Shown: piece after piece, positions 7,822-11,975 of the stretch | Numbering within the stretch: position 1 is the first letter of the stretch | Layout of the letters: the number at the start of each line of letters is the position of its first letter | NCBI GenBank assembly: GCA_934233735.1 | Contig: CAKQGQ010000034.1 | Coordinates: 1 to 11,975 of the forward strand | From: an uncultured Clostridia bacterium | Lineage (GTDB): Bacteria > Bacillota > Clostridia > Peptostreptococcales > Anaerovoracaceae | Length of the DNA stretch: 11,975 nt | Reading direction: 5' to 3' | The notes under the pieces: generated by a model | Seen by the model: only the letters and a program-made list of their open reading frames with translations | What the model was told of the DNA's origin: nothing | The model's database searches: none | Position numbers and translations under genes: made by a program

Positions 7822-8378
7822 ATAGTGTAACCCCCTTTTTCAAGATGTTCCCGAAGTTTTTTTCGACAGCGGAAGAGCGTGGTTTTCACACTGCTTTCAG
7901 ATAGACCGAATCGTCTGGAAATGTCGGCAACGGAGTCCAGATACCAGTAGCGGCGAATGAAGATATTTCGCTTTTTATCGCTTAAGGTACCGAGAAACGC
8001 ATTGAGCATCTCCTGAAAGGCAATGTCGTCAATGCGGCACTGCGCGTCATCGGGAGCGGGAATGCACTGCTCAAGCTCCGTGCTGAGCTCACACAGAAAC
8101 GCGCTGCGTTTCAGCCTGCTGCGGCTGCGGCAGAAGTTTAAGGAAAGGTGGCGGGCAATCCGCGCAAGAAACGCAAACAAATAAGTTCTCGGCTCGTGCG
8201 GAGGAATTGAGTTCCACGCTTCCATATAAGTATCGTTTTCGCATTCCTCGGCGGTCTGCATATCTCTGACGATGCCGTAAGACAAGGCACGCAGGCGGTT
8301 TCCGTATTTCTCACTGCTTTCTTTTACTGCCGTTTCGTCCCGCAGTAAAAATAAGTCAACAATTCTGCTGTCGTCCAA
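7818..8378 (-). CDS. ECF-type RNA polymerase sigma factor (sigma-70 family)
   Basis: 186 residues. Region 2 spans about 21-90 (YGNRLRALSYGIVRDMQTAEECENDTYMEAWNSIPP, in which the helix binding core polymerase and the -10-recognition helix are recognisable). Region 4 spans about 125-178, with the helix-turn-helix DISRRFGLSESSVKTTLFRCRKKL. There is no region 1 or 3, as expected for an ECF sigma. The start is a TTG at 8378: the sequence from it (DDSRIVDLFLLRDETAVKESSEKYG) matches the usual beginning of this clostridial subfamily, and GAGAGGAG lies about 10 bases upstream. The nearby ATG is out of frame. It is cotranscribed with the downstream membrane protein, with a 4-base overlap. Targets are unknown. 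The rare start and long spacing may keep expression low. Confidence 0.93.
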   Translation of the reverse strand: MDDSRIVDLFLLRDETAVKESSEKYGNRLRALSYGIVRDMQTAEECENDTYMEAWNSIPPHEPRTYLFAFLARIARHLSLNFCRSRSRLKRSAFLCELSTELEQCIPAPDDAQCRIDDIAFQEMLNAFLGTLSDKKRNIFIRRYWYLDSVADISRRFGLSESSVKTTLFRCRKKLREHLEKGGYTI

Positions 8379-8398
8379 GGGGAATCATCTCCTCTCAT
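8376..8398 (-). promoter_or_regulatory. Ribosome binding site and TTG start of the sigma gene
   Basis: On the minus strand GAGAGGAG is followed by ATGATTCCCC and then TTG. The ATG right after the GGAG is too close to it and is out of frame with the sigma factor, so the TTG decides the start. The spacing of about 10 bases is long. Confidence 0.7.
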
Positions 8399-8405
8399 TT
8401 TGTAT

Positions 8406-8417
8406 TGAAGGCCTTCA
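8406..8417. repeat. 12-bp perfect palindrome in the sigma leader
   Basis: TGAAGGCCTTCA is self-complementary over 12 bases. It lies about 28 bases upstream of the sigma TTG start and some 40 bases downstream of the predicted transcription start. It could be an operator for an unknown dimeric regulator, or chance. Confidence 0.45.
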
Positions 8418-8465
8418 CCCTGATAAGCACCGTTTCGGGCGGGCAGGTTACACTTTTTTGAAAGT

Positions 8466-8494
8466 ATTATAGCAAAATTTTGCCGAGACGGCAA
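8466..8494 (-). promoter_or_regulatory. Promoter of the sigma/anti-sigma operon
   Basis: On the minus strand, TTGCCG (8494-8489, 4 of 6) and a perfect TATAAT (8471-8466) are separated by 17 bases. The transcript would begin near 8459 with a leader of about 80 bases. It looks like a sigma-A promoter, so basal expression probably does not depend on the ECF factor itself. Confidence 0.75.
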
Positions 8495-8501
8495 ACGGGC
8501 G

Positions 8502-8535
8502 AAAAAAACAGGCACCCGTTTTTCACGAATGCCTG
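8502..8535 (-). terminator. Minus-strand terminator after the small ORF
   Basis: In minus-strand RNA an 11-bp stem forms (CAGGCAUUCGU with ACGGGUGCCUG, including two U-G pairs) around a GAAAA loop, followed by seven U. On the plus strand the two U-G pairs become A-C mismatches and there is no T-run, so the element is built for minus-strand transcription. It begins 9 bases after the stop of the 39-codon ORF. Confidence 0.85.
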
Positions 8536-8544
8536 CCATAGCGA

Positions 8545-8664
8545 TTAAAGTGTCACATACGCTACCAAAGCGATTTTTTCCTTGTGACCTTTGTTGATTT
8601 TTTCCTCAGCTTCCGTAATTGCGCTGAGATCCACGCCCTCGAGCGTCGCAAGTGTTGGTTTCAT
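8545..8664 (-). CDS. Small unrecognised protein, 39 residues
   Basis: ATG at 8664 to TAA at 8545. I do not recognise it. The ribosome binding site is nearly the full anti-16S complement (AAGGAGGTGAT, with AGGAGG about 7 bases before the ATG), among the best in the window, and an intrinsic terminator follows the stop by 9 bases. The protein begins MKPTLATLEGVDLSAITE, continues with a charged helix-like stretch rich in Glu and Lys, and ends in the hydrophobic tail KIALVAYVTL. There is no Cys, no GG cleavage motif and no clear signal peptide. Upstream, TTGTAT with a poor -10 is the best promoter I can see, so expression is not proven. It lies upstream of the sigma gene in the same direction but has its own terminator. 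It could be a regulatory or membrane-associated microprotein or a peptide precursor; function is unknown. Confidence 0.7.
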   Translation of the reverse strand: MKPTLATLEGVDLSAITEAEEKINKGHKEKIALVAYVTL

Positions 8665-8676
8665 TTTATCACCTCC

Positions 8677-8705
8677 TTGCTATCATCTGCATTTTTTAGT
8701 AAAAT
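8677..8705 (+). promoter_or_regulatory. Promoter of the DUF1294 gene
   Basis: TTGCTA (8677-8682) and TAAAAT (8700-8705) are separated by 17 bases. The -35 matches at 4 of 6 bases and the -10 at 5 of 6. The -35 overlaps the opposite strand of the small ORF's ribosome-binding region, so the divergent genes share about 65 bases of control region. Confidence 0.55.
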
Positions 8706-8729
8706 ACAATAGGAAAAAAGGAGAAAGCT

Positions 8730-8996
8730 ATGAAATATTTTCTTTATTATTTAATTGCAATCAATCTTATTACACTTTTGGCATTCGGAATCGATAAACG
8801 AAAGGCGGAAAAAGGCGCGTGGCGAACGAAAGAATCAACGCTTCTGGGACTTGCGGCAATCGGAGGCTCCGTGGGCGCGCTGCTCGGAATGAACGCTTTC
8901 AGGCATAAAACAAAGCATAAAAAATTCACCATCGGCGTGCCTGCAATTCTCATCCTGCAGGCAGCACTGATGGTGTGGTGGTTCTTTTTTAAGTAA
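8730..8996 (+). CDS. DUF1294 domain-containing small membrane protein
   Basis: 88 residues, recognised as DUF1294. The domain fills the protein: a first hydrophobic segment (about 1-20, MKYFLYYLIAINLITLLAFG), the signature GIDKRKAEKGAWRTKESTLL (20-39), a Gly-rich membrane segment (40-58), the basic motif FRHKTKHKKF (about 57-66) and a last hydrophobic segment (69-87). Two or three membrane passes are expected. The biochemical function of the family is not established. AAGGAG lies 6 bases before the ATG. It ends only 5 bases from the end of the convergent YprB-like gene, with no terminator visible in between. It appears to be a single-gene unit. Confidence 0.92.
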   Translation: MKYFLYYLIAINLITLLAFGIDKRKAEKGAWRTKESTLLGLAAIGGSVGALLGMNAFRHKTKHKKFTIGVPAILILQAALMVWWFFFK

Positions 8997-9001
8997 CGGT
9001 A

Positions 9002-9949
9002 TCAGGCATTCCGCGGATTGTCACGCATGAAGCGGACAAGCAGTGCCTGCGTAAGCTCGTTGACGGCGAGCGGGTTGGTAAGCTGCGCTTTCATGCCGCG
9101 TGCGGCAAGCTCGACGAGAAAACTGCCGTCAGCTCTGAAAGTACAGTTATAGGGTCTTTCAGGTGTGCTGTAGGAGTAAAAAGAAAGCACTTCGCTTCCG
9201 CAATAGTGTCCCTGTATCGTCAGAGCGTTTGCAGCGACTTTCATGCTTTCAATATGAAGGTTCGGCCACCCGCAGATGCCTTTTACCGGAAAGCCCATCT
9301 TGTTCATCGCCGCATGAATATCAGTCTGCAAAATAATCGGAAAAATTTTATAAAGCTGAAGAAGATCGTCATGGTTGTGAAGCAGGATTTTTTCACGCAG
9401 AGCGGCTTTCTTTTTTTCATCGCGGCAATTTTCAAAGTCCTGATAGAGCAAAACGCTCTCGCCGCCGGAAATCTCGTCCTCACGGTCAGGCGAAAGCCCC
9501 ATATAGCGTTCGACTGTTTTTTGCCTGAGATTTCCGAGAACCTCGCGCAGACCGCTGTAGTGGCGCAGGAACAGAAGCAGATCCAGATTGAACGGCTCGC
9601 TGCGATAGTCGGAAAAGCCGAGCCTTGCGGCGCGCTCACGGACATACGGAATATCGAAGCGTTTTCCGTTAAAGGTGAGAATGCAGTCAAACTGCGAAAG
9701 CTCCTCTTCAAGTTCCGCAAGCAGGAAGCGTTCTTCCTCCGGCTTTGAGTTTTCCGCAAACAGCTGGCGAACCTGACAGGTACCGTCCGCTTCCACTGCC
9801 ATAATTCCGGCAAGAATCATCGGATTCTGTTTCGGGTACAGACCGAGCGTTTCAATATCGAAAACGCCCAGACGCATATCGCTGAGATAGCGGCGTAAAA
9901 TTTTCGAATCAAAATATTCGGCTTTGTGGGTGTAGTCATAGATGTTCAT
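9002..9949 (-). CDS. YprB-like RNase H-fold exonuclease domain protein
   Basis: 315 residues, recognised as the YprB/RNase_H_2 group of DEDD-type 3'-5' exonuclease-like proteins. Likely catalytic acids are Asp31 and Glu33 (GVFDIET), Asp99 (LTFNGKRFDIPYV) and Asp194 or Asp195 (LLHNHDDLLQL, with His191 or His193 as the possible final-motif histidine). The stretch NLDLLLFLRHYSGL (about 121-134) is also typical. Residues from about 225 to 315 form a C-terminal region that I do not recognise. Members are thought to process nucleic acid ends; the substrate is unknown. AAAGGA lies 8 bases before the ATG. The gene is alone on its strand and convergent with the DUF1294 gene. It appears to have a long structured leader (up to about 10079). 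The family call is good, the precise role is not. Confidence 0.88.
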   Translation of the reverse strand: MNIYDYTHKAEYFDSKILRRYLSDMRLGVFDIETLGLYPKQNPMILAGIMAVEADGTCQVRQLFAENSKPEEERFLLAELEEELSQFDCILTFNGKRFDIPYVRERAARLGFSDYRSEPFNLDLLLFLRHYSGLREVLGNLRQKTVERYMGLSPDREDEISGGESVLLYQDFENCRDEKKKAALREKILLHNHDDLLQLYKIFPIILQTDIHAAMNKMGFPVKGICGWPNLHIESMKVAANALTIQGHYCGSEVLSFYSYSTPERPYNCTFRADGSFLVELAARGMKAQLTNPLAVNELTQALLVRFMRDNPRNA

Positions 9950-9990
9950 AATAATATCCTTTCCGTAAAATCGGCGCAGCTTCTCTTTAA

Positions 9991-10026
9991 AACAAAATAG
10001 ACTGCAGGGGAGCAGTCTACTTTGTT
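9991..10026 (-). terminator. Terminator or attenuator-like hairpin in the yprB-like leader
   Basis: In minus-strand RNA, AACAAAGUAGACUGC pairs over 15 positions with GCAGUCUAUUUUGUU around the loop UCCCCU, with one G-U pair; on the plus strand that pair is an A-C mismatch. The 3' side runs into UAUUUUGUUUU, so it resembles an intrinsic terminator with a U-rich tail. It lies between the apparent minus-strand promoter and the gene, the position of an attenuator or of the end of a small RNA of about 90 bases. Confidence 0.55.
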
Positions 10027-10042
10027 CAAAAGGGGTATTTTG
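10027..10042. repeat. Small hairpin with GGGG/CCCC loop (middle of three)
   Basis: CAAAA (10027-10031) and TTTTG (10038-10042) flank GGGGTA. It is weak by itself, but it lies directly between two stronger hairpins that also carry a four-G (plus) or four-C (minus) loop. Confidence 0.35.
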
Positions 10043-10057
10043 GATTTGAGATTATGA

Positions 10058-10077
10058 GGTTATCAGGGGGGATAACC
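10058..10077. repeat. Hairpin with perfect 7-bp stem and AGGGGG loop
   Basis: GGTTATC (10058-10064) and GATAACC (10071-10077) flank AGGGGG. In the inferred minus-strand transcript it would lie close to the 5' end, with the loop CCCCCU. It may stabilise the RNA or be part of a regulatory leader. Confidence 0.5.
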
Positions 10078-10085
10078 ACGCTTTT

Positions 10086-10114
10086 ATTATAGATAAAAAA
10101 ATGAAAAAATGCAA
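10086..10114 (-). promoter_or_regulatory. Promoter of the yprB-like gene
   Basis: On the minus strand, TTGCAT (10114-10109, 3 of 6) and a perfect TATAAT (10091-10086) are separated by 17 bases. The transcript would start near 10079 and have about 130 untranslated bases before the ATG at 9949. Confidence 0.6.
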
Positions 10115-10162
10115 GTGTTTCTGTGAAAAAAATGTGAAAAAACTTATTTTTTTGCGAAAAAA
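10095..10162. other. Helically phased A/T tracts (predicted curved DNA)
   Basis: Runs of six or seven A or T are centred near 10098, 10107, 10129, 10140, 10150 and 10160; the last four are about 10-11 bases apart and the gap between 10107 and 10129 is about two turns. Such phasing is known to bend DNA. It lies directly upstream of the spoVS promoter candidates and overlaps the divergent promoter, so it may help polymerase or a nucleoid protein bind. Confidence 0.55.
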
Positions 10163-10215
10163 GGCGGAAGTTGACGAAAAGTTTTTGAATCTTCGGGAAA
10201 TGGATGGTGTATAAT
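10163..10215 (+). promoter_or_regulatory. spoVS promoter region (two alternatives)
   Basis: A perfect TATAAT lies at 10210-10215, but its best -35 (TTGAAT, 10185-10190) is 19 bases away. Just upstream, GGCGGAAGTT (10163-10172) and GAAT (10187-10190), with 14 bases between them, loosely resemble a sigma-H promoter; spoVS in Bacillus subtilis is known to depend on sigma-H. The sequence alone cannot choose between them. Confidence 0.45.
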
Positions 10216-10283
10216 CAGCTCAGACGGTCCGAAAGGGCAGTGTGTATTACATCAATAAAAGAAATTTCACAGGAGGATAAGCA

Positions 10284-10544
10284 ATGGAAATTTTAAAAGT
10301 ATCAGCTAAATCAAATCCGAACTCGGTAGCAGGCGCACTCGCAGGTGTTTTGAGAGAAAGAGGGGACGCGGAAATACAGGCAATCGGAGCAGGAGCGCTG
10401 AATCAGGCGATTAAATCCGTAGCGATTGCAAGAGGCTTCGTGGCTCCGGGCGGAATCGACCTCGTATGCGTTCCGGCATTTACCGACATCGAGATTGAAG
10501 GAGAAGAAAGAACCGCAATAAAACTCATTGTAGAGCCAAGGTAG
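10284..10544 (+). CDS. spoVS: Stage V sporulation protein SpoVS
   Basis: 86 residues, full length and highly typical of SpoVS: MEILKVSAKSNPNSVAGALA at the start, then the AlbA-like core with AIGAGALNQAIKSVAIARGF (about 37-56) and the ending AIKLIVEPR. SpoVS is a small dimeric, probably nucleic-acid-binding protein; in Bacillus subtilis its loss affects sporulation septation and coat assembly. Homologues also occur in bacteria that do not sporulate, so its presence does not prove sporulation. AGGAGG lies 7 bases before the ATG. It appears to be a single-gene unit: its own promoter region lies upstream and a terminator follows within 30 bases. Confidence 0.97.
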   Translation: MEILKVSAKSNPNSVAGALAGVLRERGDAEIQAIGAGALNQAIKSVAIARGFVAPGGIDLVCVPAFTDIEIEGEERTAIKLIVEPR

Positions 10545-10570
10545 GGGAACCAGAAACCGGAGAAAATCAC

Positions 10571-10640
10571 AGAGCCCGCCGATAAAATCCCCCCTTTTTT
10601 GAAAATCGGAGTCTGCTGCAAAGCCGGGCTCTTTTCTTTT
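10571..10640 (+). terminator. Terminator after spoVS with nested stem
   Basis: Outer arms AGAGCCCG (10571-10578) and CGGGCTCT (10625-10632) are perfect and are followed by TTTCTTTT. Inside, CCGAT (10579-10583) directly continues the 5' arm and pairs with ATCGG (10605-10609) around a C6T6 stretch. The loop is long (46 bases) for a simple terminator. It separates spoVS from the Nudix gene. Confidence 0.7.
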
Positions 10641-10690
10641 GCGTAAAAATATGCTATGATTAGCCGAAAGAAAAAAAGGAGGCGGACAGA

Positions 10691-11236
10691 ATGACTTTTG
10701 AAGAGAAAACGCTGAAGAGCGAAAGAATATATGAGGGACACATCATCAACCTCAGACGCGACGAGGTAACGGTACAGAACGGAACCTCGATGAGGGAAAT
10801 CGTAGAGCATAACGGCGGCGCAGTGCTTGCGGCGGTGACCGACGAGGGAAAGCTTGTCATGGTGCGCCAATATCGAAAGGCTGCGAAAAGAGTGATGCTT
10901 GAAGTTCCTGCGGGAAAGATTGACCCGGGCGAGTCGGCGGAAACCACCGCGAAGAGAGAGTTAAAAGAAGAAACCGGGTATACGCCGAAACATGTGCGTT
11001 TTCTCATGCAGTTTTTCCCGTCGGTGGGCTATTCGGAGGAAATCTTGTATCTGTATCTCTGCACGGGACTTGCGGCAGGCGAAACCCACTTCGACGAAAA
11101 TGAAGCGCTGGACATTGAAGAATATGAAATCGACGAGCTTTACGAGATGGTTATGGCAGGAAAAATCGAGGATGCAAAGACAATTATTGCGATTTTAACG
11201 GTCAAAAAACTGATGGAAGAAGGAAAGCTTGCATAG
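10691..11236 (+). CDS. nudF: Nudix hydrolase, ADP-ribose pyrophosphatase type
   Basis: 181 residues. The Nudix box is perfect for GX5EX7REUXEEXGU: Gly75, Glu81, Arg89-Glu90, Glu93-Glu94 and Gly96-Tyr97. The N-terminal part (EKTLKSERIYEGHIINLRRD, VRQYRKA...EVPAGK) is that of ADP-ribose pyrophosphatases (NudF type), which cut ADP-ribose to AMP and ribose 5-phosphate using Mg2+. Length is normal. AGGAGG lies 8 bases before the ATG. A TATGAT (10655-10660) upstream may be its -10, but the -35 is poor. The 3' end overlaps the convergent spoIIM-like gene by 35 bases. In other Clostridia a Nudix gene often lies beside spoIIM in the same direction; here they face each other. The symbol marks the subfamily. 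Confidence 0.92.
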   Translation: MTFEEKTLKSERIYEGHIINLRRDEVTVQNGTSMREIVEHNGGAVLAAVTDEGKLVMVRQYRKAAKRVMLEVPAGKIDPGESAETTAKRELKEETGYTPKHVRFLMQFFPSVGYSEEILYLYLCTGLAAGETHFDENEALDIEEYEIDELYEMVMAGKIEDAKTIIAILTVKKLMEEGKLA

Positions 11237-11810
11237 CGCAGGAGACGGCAATCAGCGCTGCGCCGAAAAGATAGGCGAGCGTGTAAAGCTTTACATCATA
11301 TTGCAGGGCTTTCATGGTGCTGCGAGCCGAAGATGAATGGTGACCGCGCGAAATACGGGAAGCATAGATGGACAAAAACTCTTTGCCGACATGGAAAGAG
11401 AGCATGCCGAGCGCGCAGAAAACAGGGAGCTGAATCAGATTCTGCGGCATTAAAAGAATCAAAATGTAGATAATTCCTTTTATTCCGAAAGTTTCCAGTG
11501 TCATTACGGCGGAGAAGCCGATGAAAACTCCCTGAAGGGTGATATATATCGGAATCAGCGGAAGCGGAAGCAGCAGATAAGCGGATAGATAAGCCGCGAA
11601 AACCGCTGCAAGCAGGGGCAGAAATATTTGTAAAAAAGAGCCGCTTTCGGAAGCGGATACATCGGTTTCACCTCCGAAAAACGCATTTAATACGGACACA
11701 ATTCCCGATTTGGATTCGTCTCCGAGACCGACCGCAAAAAAAGACCCGGCGCAGATTCCCACACCTGCAAAAAACAAAAATATTAAAAAAATCTTATAAT
11801 TTATTCTCAT
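11202..11810 (-). CDS. spoIIM: Stage II sporulation protein M (SpoIIM) family membrane protein
   Basis: 202 residues from the ATG at 11810, chosen because AGAGG lies about 8 bases upstream and the protein begins MRINYKIFLIFLFF, as is usual. A longer in-frame start at 11900 has no ribosome binding site and would add a 30-residue N-terminus unlike the family. Hydrophobic segments lie at about 6-28, 59-82, 84-106, 111-135 and 177-198. The central LIPIYITLQGVFIGFSAVMTLETFG and LMPQNLIQLPVF are family hallmarks. In Bacillus, SpoIIM joins SpoIID and SpoIIP in peptidoglycan removal during engulfment. No other engulfment genes are present here, and SpoIIM relatives occur outside sporulation. Its last 35 bases overlap the Nudix gene on the other strand. 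Confidence 0.9.
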   Translation of the reverse strand: MRINYKIFLIFLFFAGVGICAGSFFAVGLGDESKSGIVSVLNAFFGGETDVSASESGSFLQIFLPLLAAVFAAYLSAYLLLPLPLIPIYITLQGVFIGFSAVMTLETFGIKGIIYILILLMPQNLIQLPVFCALGMLSFHVGKEFLSIYASRISRGHHSSSARSTMKALQYDVKLYTLAYLFGAALIAVSCAMQAFLLPSVF

Positions 11811-11866
11811 ATCGCAAACCTCTGAAACAATATATGACGCGTACAGGCTTTCAGCCGAAAAAAAGG

Positions 11867-11905
11867 TTGACATAATACGACAAAAAAACATTTTTTGCAT
11901 GTCAA
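11867..11905. repeat. Inverted TTGACAT repeat upstream of spoIIM
   Basis: TTGACAT (11867-11873) and ATGTCAA (11899-11905) form a 7-bp inverted repeat with 25 bases between the arms. Each arm contains a perfect -35 hexamer on opposite strands, pointing toward each other, but neither has a good -10 at the normal distance. It may be an operator or overlapping promoters. The spoIIM promoter is otherwise not clear. Confidence 0.4.
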
Positions 11906-11941
11906 GCGAATTTGAAAATGTCCCAAATTTTTTGAAAGATT

Positions 11942-11965
11942 AGCACCGGCAATCCGGTGCTTTTT
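11942..11965 (+). terminator. Plus-strand terminator with no visible gene
   Basis: AGCACCGG (11942-11949) and CCGGTGCT (11954-11961) form a perfect 8-bp stem with loop CAAT, followed by TTTT and further T-rich DNA. On the minus strand the tail is poor in T. No plus-strand gene ends nearby: the last is the Nudix gene, 700 bases earlier. It may end a small RNA starting near 11870-11905, or serve a gene beyond the window. Confidence 0.75.
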
Positions 11966-11975
11966 GCTTGTTTGT

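Larger units (their letters stand above)
9950..10283. other. Divergent regulatory region between yprB-like gene and spoVS
   Basis: This 334-base region has no gene. From left to right it contains the yprB-like leader with three hairpins (9991-10077), a minus-strand promoter (10086-10114), a run of A/T tracts spaced at about one helical turn (10095-10162), spoVS promoter candidates (10163-10215), a short hairpin with a GAAA loop (10224-10241) and the spoVS ribosome binding site. Confidence 0.7.

Noticed and set aside
8591..8797. 68-residue plus-strand open frame across the small ORF and the DUF1294 start
   Set aside because: It has no ribosome binding site, runs through a promoter region, and the DUF1294 frame fits the family.
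9206..9748. 180-residue plus-strand open frame opposite the YprB-like gene
   Set aside because: A shadow of the catalytic gene on the minus strand, with no start signals.
9991..10077. CRISPR-like repeats
   Set aside because: The three hairpins share only loop character, not sequence, and have no regular spacers.
10611..10640. -35 element for the Nudix gene within the spoVS terminator
   Set aside because: Only poor matches to TTGACA occur at the right distance from TATGAT at 10655, so no promoter was annotated.
11811..11900. 30-residue N-terminal extension of the SpoIIM-like protein
   Set aside because: No ribosome binding site at 11900, and the segment includes the intergenic inverted repeat. 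The internal ATG at 11810 has AGAGG at a good distance.

Overview
The window looks like a chromosomal segment of a low-to-intermediate GC Gram-positive anaerobe (Bacillota, class Clostridia). The evidence is the sporulation genes spoVS and spoIIM, strong AGGAGG-type ribosome binding sites, sigma-A-like promoters, U-tract terminators, a BlaI/M56 pair and an ECF sigma factor with a one-pass membrane partner. The genus cannot be settled from the sequence. No rRNA, tRNA, CRISPR array or insertion sequence is visible.

Layout. (1) 45-914 (-): an Rpn/PD-(D/E)XK nuclease-transposase family gene. (2) 1152-6566 (+): an operon of M56 protease - BlaI repressor - second M56 protease, driven by a promoter with two BlaI-type operators, TACA-N2-TGTA, centred 31 bp apart. 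The two proteases are near-identical over about 328 residues and then diverge sharply in their outside domains. (3) 6577-6609: a hairpin terminator shared by the convergent units. (4) 8378-6628 (-): a TTG-started ECF sigma gene overlapping by 4 bp a membrane protein that is its likely anti-sigma factor. (5) 8502-8664 (-): a 39-codon small ORF with a near-perfect Shine-Dalgarno and its own terminator. (6) 8730-8996 (+): a DUF1294 membrane protein. (7) 9949-9002 (-): a YprB-like RNase H-fold exonuclease whose upstream region carries three hairpins with C-rich loops. (8) 10284-10544 (+): spoVS, preceded by helically phased A-tracts. (9) 10691-11236 (+): an ADP-ribose pyrophosphatase-type Nudix hydrolase that overlaps tail-to-tail with (10) a SpoIIM-family membrane protein on the minus strand. 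A plus-strand terminator with no visible gene lies at the right end.

How it works together. Two envelope-sensing circuits lie tail to tail. In the first, two membrane metalloproteases share one BlaI repressor, which probably represses the whole operon including itself. No beta-lactamase and no recognisable penicillin-binding domain are present, so the signal is unknown. In the second, an ECF sigma factor is probably held by its membrane partner. The right third is mostly housekeeping and sporulation genes.

The best points for follow-up are the mosaic protease duplication (pattern suggests gene conversion of the protease half), the small ORF at 8545-8664, and the structured minus-strand leader at 9991-10077.
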